From positions 1 through 27,701 of the forward strand of contig JASLSL010000060.1 of the NCBI GenBank assembly GCA_030743445.1: 27,701 nucleotides of DNA, in the 5' to 3' direction. A program made the position numbers and the translations under genes. Positions 24,458-27,701 of this stretch are shown piece after piece; within the stretch, counting starts at the first letter, position 1; the number at the start of each line of letters is the position of its first letter. The DNA is from Alphaproteobacteria bacterium. GTDB taxonomy: Bacteria; Pseudomonadota; Alphaproteobacteria; UBA8366. Under the pieces are notes generated by a model. The model saw nothing but the letters and a program-made list of their open reading frames with translations. It was not told the DNA's origin and searched no databases.

Positions 24458-24793
24458 GCGGCTCGATCGGGCGCGATGCGAGTGTGACGAAAAGCGCGAA
24501 ATTTCCTTTTCAGTTCGACCCGAATTTGACCATACTGCGTCACCGCAGGGGGGAGAGCCAAAAGCCAAAGCGCACAAATAATAGGCAGCCGCCCGTTTAA
24601 TGGGCGGACAGGCCTGGGATGGCGTCCGCGGTTGGCGGCTAACGTGTTGATTTCGCAGAAATTCCCTCTATCGCAAGGTGTGGCACGCGCCGTGCGAATA
24701 ATGCGCCGAGGCACGCCACGACGCACCCGGGCGACGTGCGTTTAAACGTGGCCGAATGCGAGCGGAAAGACAGGGGGAGACAAAGGGAGTCGG
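24458..24793 (+). other. Gene-free region upstream of glnB
   Basis: This 336-bp gap contains the sigma-54-like promoter at 24681-24696, a 6-bp hairpin CCGCCC/GGGCGG (24589-24594 and 24602-24607, 7-nt loop) and a 5-bp repeat CTGCG/CGCAG near 24535-24548. ACGCAC/GTGCGT (24721-24726 and 24736-24741) forms an inverted repeat in the leader. I see no open frame with a ribosome site and no clear NtrC-binding pair. Confidence 0.5.
24681..24696 (+). promoter_or_regulatory. Candidate sigma-54 promoter of glnB-glnA
   Basis: TGGCAC (24681-24686) followed by GTGC (24692-24695) gives the GG and GC dinucleotides 10 bp apart, as required for -24/-12 promoters. The -12 element is GTGC rather than TTGC. The leader to glnB would be about 90 nt. 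Nitrogen-regulated glnBA promoters of this type are known in alphaproteobacteria. Confidence 0.55.
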
Positions 24794-25132
24794 ATGAAGA
24801 AAATCGAAGCGATCATCAAGCCGTTCAAGCTGGATGAAGTCAAAGAAGCGCTGCAGGAGGTCGGGGTCCAGGGGATTACGGTAACCGAGGCCAAGGGCTT
24901 CGGCCGCCAGAAGGGGCACACCGAGCTCTATCGCGGCGCCGAGTACGTCGTCGACTTCCTGCCGAAGGTCAAGCTGGAGGTGGTAATCGAGGACGGGCTC
25001 GCGGACCGCGCGGTCGAGGCGATCGAGACGGCGGCGCGCACCGGGCGTATCGGCGACGGCAAGATATTCATCACCAGCATCGAGGAAGTTATCCGAATTC
25101 GCACGGGCGAGAAGGGCGGCGACGCGATCTGA
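24794..25132 (+). CDS. glnB: Nitrogen regulatory protein P-II
   Basis: Trimeric sensor of 2-oxoglutarate, ATP/ADP and glutamine status that controls glutamine synthetase adenylylation and NtrB. The 112 residues match the family exactly. Tyr51 in the T-loop (TELYRGAEYVVDF) is the uridylylation site, and TGRIGDGKIF is the second PII signature. It is followed by glnA after 83 bp. No ammonium transporter gene adjoins, so it is GlnB rather than GlnK by context. Confidence 0.96.
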   Translation: MKKIEAIIKPFKLDEVKEALQEVGVQGITVTEAKGFGRQKGHTELYRGAEYVVDFLPKVKLEVVIEDGLADRAVEAIETAARTGRIGDGKIFITSIEEVIRIRTGEKGGDAI

Positions 25133-25215
25133 CGCGCCGCGACCGGATCACCCCGTCGGTCATGGCCCAGCGGTCATGGAACGAAATTCAAGTCATCAGC
25201 AAGGAGCAAGAAAAA

Positions 25216-26646
25216 ATGACACTCAACTGTAAGACGCCGGAGGATGTCCTTAAGGCGATCAAGGACAACGACGCACAGATCATCGACCTGCGGTTCACCG
25301 ATCTGCCGGGTGTATGGCAGCACTTCTCGGTTCCGGCTGCCGGCTTCGGCGCCGACGAATTCGCCGATGGTTTGGGCTTCGACGGCTCGTCGATCCGCGG
25401 GTTCCAGGAGATTCAGGAAAGCGACATGCTGGTGATCCCGGATCCGACCAGCGCGTTCCTCGATCCGTTCACCTCGGTCACGACGATCGTGCTGATCTGC
25501 AACATCCGCGATCCCATCACCGGCGAATCCTACAGCCGCGACGTGCGCCACATCGCGCAGAAGGCGGAGGCCTACCTCAACTCGACCGGACTGGCCGACA
25601 CCGCCTATTTCGGGCCCGAGGCCGAGTTCTTCATCTTCAACGACATCCGCTTCGGGCAGGAGACCAACGCCGGCTACTACTTCATCGATTCGACCGAGGC
25701 CTTCTGGAACGCCGGCGCCGACCAGGACCCGAACCTCGGCCACAAGCCGCGGCCCAAGGAAGGCTACTTCCCGGTCCCGCCGACCGACAGCCAGCAGGAC
25801 ATCCGCAGCGAGATGGTGCTGACCATGATGGATCTCGGCATCGAGATCGAAGCCCATCACCACGAGGTCGCGACCGGCGGTCAAGGCGAGATCGACATGC
25901 GCTTCGACAGCCTGTTGAACATGGCCGACAAGCTGATGAAGTACAAATACGTGGTCAAGAACGTGGCCAACTCCTACGGCATGACCGCGACCTTCATGCC
26001 GAAGCCGCTGTTCGAGGACAACGGCACCGGCATGCACGTTCACCAGAGCCTGTGGAAAGGCGGCAAGCCGCTGTTCTACGGCGAGGGCGACTACGCCGGC
26101 ATGAGCGAGATGATGCGGTTCTATATCGGCGGGTTGCTGAAGCACGCGCCGGCATTGCTCGCCTTCGCGGCGCCGACCACGAACTCCTACCGCCGCCTGG
26201 TGCCGGGCTATGAGGCGCCGATCAACCTGGTGTACTCGCAGCGCAACCGCTCGGCCTGTTGTCGCATCCCGATGTATTCGCCGAGCCCGGCCGCGAAGCG
26301 GATCGAGTTCCGGCCCCCGGACCCGTCGTGCAACGGCTACCTCGCCTTCTCGGCGATGCTGATGGCGGGTCTCGACGGGATCGAGAACAAGATCGACCCG
26401 GGCGACCCGATCGACAAGGATCTCTATGACCTGCCGCCGGAAGAGGCGGAGAAGGTGGCGTCCACGCCGGGGTCGCTCGAGGAAGCGCTCGACGCGCTCG
26501 AGGCCGATCACGAATTCCTGCGGAAAGGCGACGTCTTCACCCAGGACGTGATCGACGTGTGGCTCTCCTACAAACGCACGGAGGAGATCGACGCCATTCG
26601 CCTCCGCCCGCATCCTTACGAGTTTGCCCTCTACTACGACATCTAA
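25216..26646 (+). CDS. glnA: Glutamine synthetase type I
   Basis: Makes glutamine from glutamate, ammonia and ATP. The 476 residues carry GFDGSSIRGF, FGPEAEFFIF, the metal and glutamate sites around EAHHHEVATGGQGEID, and NRSACCRIPMYSPSPAAKRIE. Tyr404 in DLYDLPPEE is the adenylylation site, which identifies the GSI-beta subtype controlled by GlnE and PII. The ATG at 25216 has AAGGAG 9 nt upstream; an open extension to 25162 lacks similarity. It is co-transcribed with glnB and ends in a strong terminator. Confidence 0.97.
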   Translation: MTLNCKTPEDVLKAIKDNDAQIIDLRFTDLPGVWQHFSVPAAGFGADEFADGLGFDGSSIRGFQEIQESDMLVIPDPTSAFLDPFTSVTTIVLICNIRDPITGESYSRDVRHIAQKAEAYLNSTGLADTAYFGPEAEFFIFNDIRFGQETNAGYYFIDSTEAFWNAGADQDPNLGHKPRPKEGYFPVPPTDSQQDIRSEMVLTMMDLGIEIEAHHHEVATGGQGEIDMRFDSLLNMADKLMKYKYVVKNVANSYGMTATFMPKPLFEDNGTGMHVHQSLWKGGKPLFYGEGDYAGMSEMMRFYIGGLLKHAPALLAFAAPTTNSYRRLVPGYEAPINLVYSQRNRSACCRIPMYSPSPAAKRIEFRPPDPSCNGYLAFSAMLMAGLDGIENKIDPGDPIDKDLYDLPPEEAEKVASTPGSLEEALDALEADHEFLRKGDVFTQDVIDVWLSYKRTEEIDAIRLRPHPYEFALYYDI

Positions 26647-26673
26647 GCGCGGGCGAATACGCGGCAACGACGA

Positions 26674-26700
26674 GGGCGGGTCTCCGGACCCGCCCTTTTC
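26674..26700 (+). terminator. Intrinsic terminator of glnBA
   Basis: GGGCGGGTC (26674-26682) pairs perfectly with GACCCGCCC (26687-26695) around a 4-nt loop, followed by TTTTCT. It stands 27 bp after the glnA stop codon. Confidence 0.88.
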
Positions 26701-26710
26701 TATTCCTACT

Positions 26711-26842
26711 CGTCATCCCGGACAGGGCCGCGAAGCGGAACTGATCCGGGACCCAGTCCAGAAGACCGATGAGGCGGCCGGATCGTTCGTGAGTTTGACG
26801 GAATGGGTCCCGGGTCGCCGCTACGCGCCGCCCGGGATGACG
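26711..26842. repeat. 132-bp fold-back intergenic repeat element
   Basis: The ends CGTCATCCCGG (26711-26721) and CCGGGATGACG (26832-26842) are exact inverted copies. Inner arms GATCCGGGACCCA and TGGGTCCCGGGTC nearly match as well, so the whole can form a long hairpin. It has no ORF. Elements with these ends are familiar as dispersed intergenic repeats in alphaproteobacteria. It sits between the glnA terminator and the next gene, a typical site. Confidence 0.65.
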
Positions 26843-26867
26843 GTTTGGATTTGCCGGGAAATATCCC

Positions 26868-27236
26868 CTATTGCCTGAGCTCGACCCGGACTTCCTTGCC
26901 GCCATAGCCGTGCACTTTGTCATGGGCGCGCAGGATCACCTCGGTGATGCCGGGGGGAATCTTCACGCCCGAGAGCGAGCGGGTGAAGGGTGCGGGCGAG
27001 TGCGGATGAAGCAGGACCCGGGTGCCGAGCACGGTCTTGCCGTCGGGCGCCACCACGTCCCACTTGTCGGCGTAATGCTCCCAACCGGTGTCGGCATGCT
27101 GGACGGTGACGCCGAAACTATGGCGTCCGCCGACGCCGTCGGGCGATGCCTCGACCTTCAGGACGTCCGCCTCGCCGGCCACGGCGCCGCCCGCCATCGC
27201 GCCGAGCGCAAATAACACCAATAAAAGACCGCGCAT
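26868..27236 (-). CDS. Secreted conserved hypothetical protein
   Basis: A 122-residue protein with a signal peptide (MRGLLLVLFALGAMAGG, cut near AVAGEA). The mature part of about 98 residues looks like a small beta-sandwich: alternating strands with DTGWEHYADKWDVV, GTRVLLHPH, PFTRSLSGVKIP and HDKVHGYGGKEV. I recall similar short exported proteins in alphaproteobacteria but no function. The several His residues (HPH, H-DKVH) could bind metal, which is speculative. The ATG at 27236 has GGAG 7 nt upstream and gives the cleaner signal peptide than the ATG at 27248. Confidence 0.78.
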   Translation of the reverse strand: MRGLLLVLFALGAMAGGAVAGEADVLKVEASPDGVGGRHSFGVTVQHADTGWEHYADKWDVVAPDGKTVLGTRVLLHPHSPAPFTRSLSGVKIPPGITEVILRAHDKVHGYGGKEVRVELRQ

Positions 27237-27329
27237 TCCCGTCTCCATCGAACTGAGGCCCAGCGGTCATGATAGGCCGCCTCCCCTGCCCTCGCCAGTC
27301 CCGGAATTCCGCGGTTTTCCCCCGCGGCA

Positions 27330-27540
27330 CAAATATTGAATCGATAATTTTCGTGCGACAAGTAAATAATATACACGGAGGAAATAACAAAATAATAATG
27401 TTTTATTAACTTAAGGAATAACGCATTTTTTCCTAGATTTTTGTGTGCTTTTATTTCTACTGAAAAAAATAACAAATTATCAATATTCACTCTTGATTTA
27501 CCGAAAACCAATGAATACTATCTCATCAACAAGGGGGGAG
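27330..27540. other. AT-rich intergenic island
   Basis: About 200 bp of strongly AT-rich DNA in a GC-rich window, with homopolymer runs such as ATTTTTTCC and GAAAAAAAT. Palindromic TTAA and AATAAT words are frequent. It contains no convincing -35/-10 pair and no ribosome site until the GGGGGGAGG at 27533-27541. One minus-strand frame remains open through it but starts with TTG. It is probably the upstream control region of the next gene, or remnant foreign DNA. Confidence 0.6.
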
Positions 27541-27546
27541 GCGTGA

Positions 27547-27701
27547 ATGTTTGAGGACGGGATTGGGACTCGCGAGGTCATGGAGACCTTGATCGCCGAC
27601 GAAATCCGGCGATTGGTCGCCCGGGCGGACGTCTATGTGTTCGCGATTTACGCCAGCCAGGACGCCGGCAACGGCCTCGTCGATTTCCGTTGCGAGAAAC
27701 G
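27547..27701 (+). CDS. N-terminus of an unidentified protein (partial, cut by window edge)
   Basis: The first 51 codons read MFEDGIGTREVMETLIADEI followed by a helix RRLVARADVYVFAIY and then SQDAGNGLVDF. The ATG at 27547 has a strong ribosome site, GGGGGAGG, about 5 nt upstream. Codon use is GC-rich like the neighbours, unlike the AT-rich DNA before it. The family is not recognised from so short a piece. Confidence 0.7.
   Translation, partial: MFEDGIGTREVMETLIADEIRRLVARADVYVFAIYASQDAGNGLVDFRCEK

Noticed and set aside
27158..27511. Minus-strand frame of 117 codons across the AT-rich island
   Set aside because: It starts with TTG, lacks a ribosome site, changes composition abruptly halfway and ends as a shadow of the secreted protein gene. 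It could be a decayed gene but the evidence is insufficient.

Overview
The window is a GC-rich chromosomal segment that reads as an alphaproteobacterium. The evidence is the tig-clpP-clpX-lon-hupB order, a CheZ of the type found outside enterobacteria, a probable CtrA box (TTAA-N7-TTAA), a glnB-glnA pair behind a sigma-54-like promoter, and a fold-back intergenic repeat with CGTCATCCCGG ends, a type common in alphaproteobacteria. The tRNA-His encodes G-1 and C73. That argues against the Rhizobiales/Rhodobacterales/Caulobacterales branch, many of whose members have an unusual tRNA-His, and fits a Rhodospirillales-like lineage. The genus cannot be fixed. No phage, integrase, transposase or CRISPR array is visible; this is mostly core chromosome.

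Region 1 (1-6900, all minus strand) is the protein quality-control block: tRNA-Leu(UAG), trigger factor, ClpP, ClpX, Lon and the start of HU. Separate candidate promoters precede tRNA-Leu/tig, clpX, lon (heat-shock sigma-32 type) and hupB. Region 2 (6949-10899, minus) holds a short conserved protein behind a CtrA-like promoter. Upstream of it lies a tightly coupled operon of DUF599 membrane protein, bifunctional NAD(P)HX epimerase/dehydratase and malonyl-CoA decarboxylase.

Region 3 (11041-14957, plus) has a 68-aa protein, a secreted nuclease-fold protein that has lost both catalytic arginines, the late queuosine genes queA-queF-queG, and a GNAT acetyltransferase. Region 4 (14938-17601, minus) is an lpxD-acp-fabF cassette, apparently a dedicated acyl-chain supply for lipid A. 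Region 5 (17748-21187) has cheZ, a small two-helix membrane protein, a classical SDR with galT, and a 61-aa protein.

Region 6 (21247-23208) has a secreted cyclase-family gene broken by an in-frame amber codon, tRNA-His(GUG) with its own promoter and terminator, and a thiol-dioxygenase-like cupin. Region 7 (23288-26842, plus) has a class I aminotransferase, then glnB and glnA for nitrogen control and assimilation, a strong terminator and the fold-back repeat. The window ends with a small secreted protein, a strikingly AT-rich island of about 200 bp, and the first 51 codons of an unidentified gene.

No clearly new multi-gene system is visible. The observations most worth a second look are the amber-interrupted cyclase gene, the double Arg-to-Cys nuclease-fold protein, the lpxD-acp-fabF cassette, the CtrA-like promoter inside the malonyl-CoA decarboxylase gene, and the AT-rich island at the right end.
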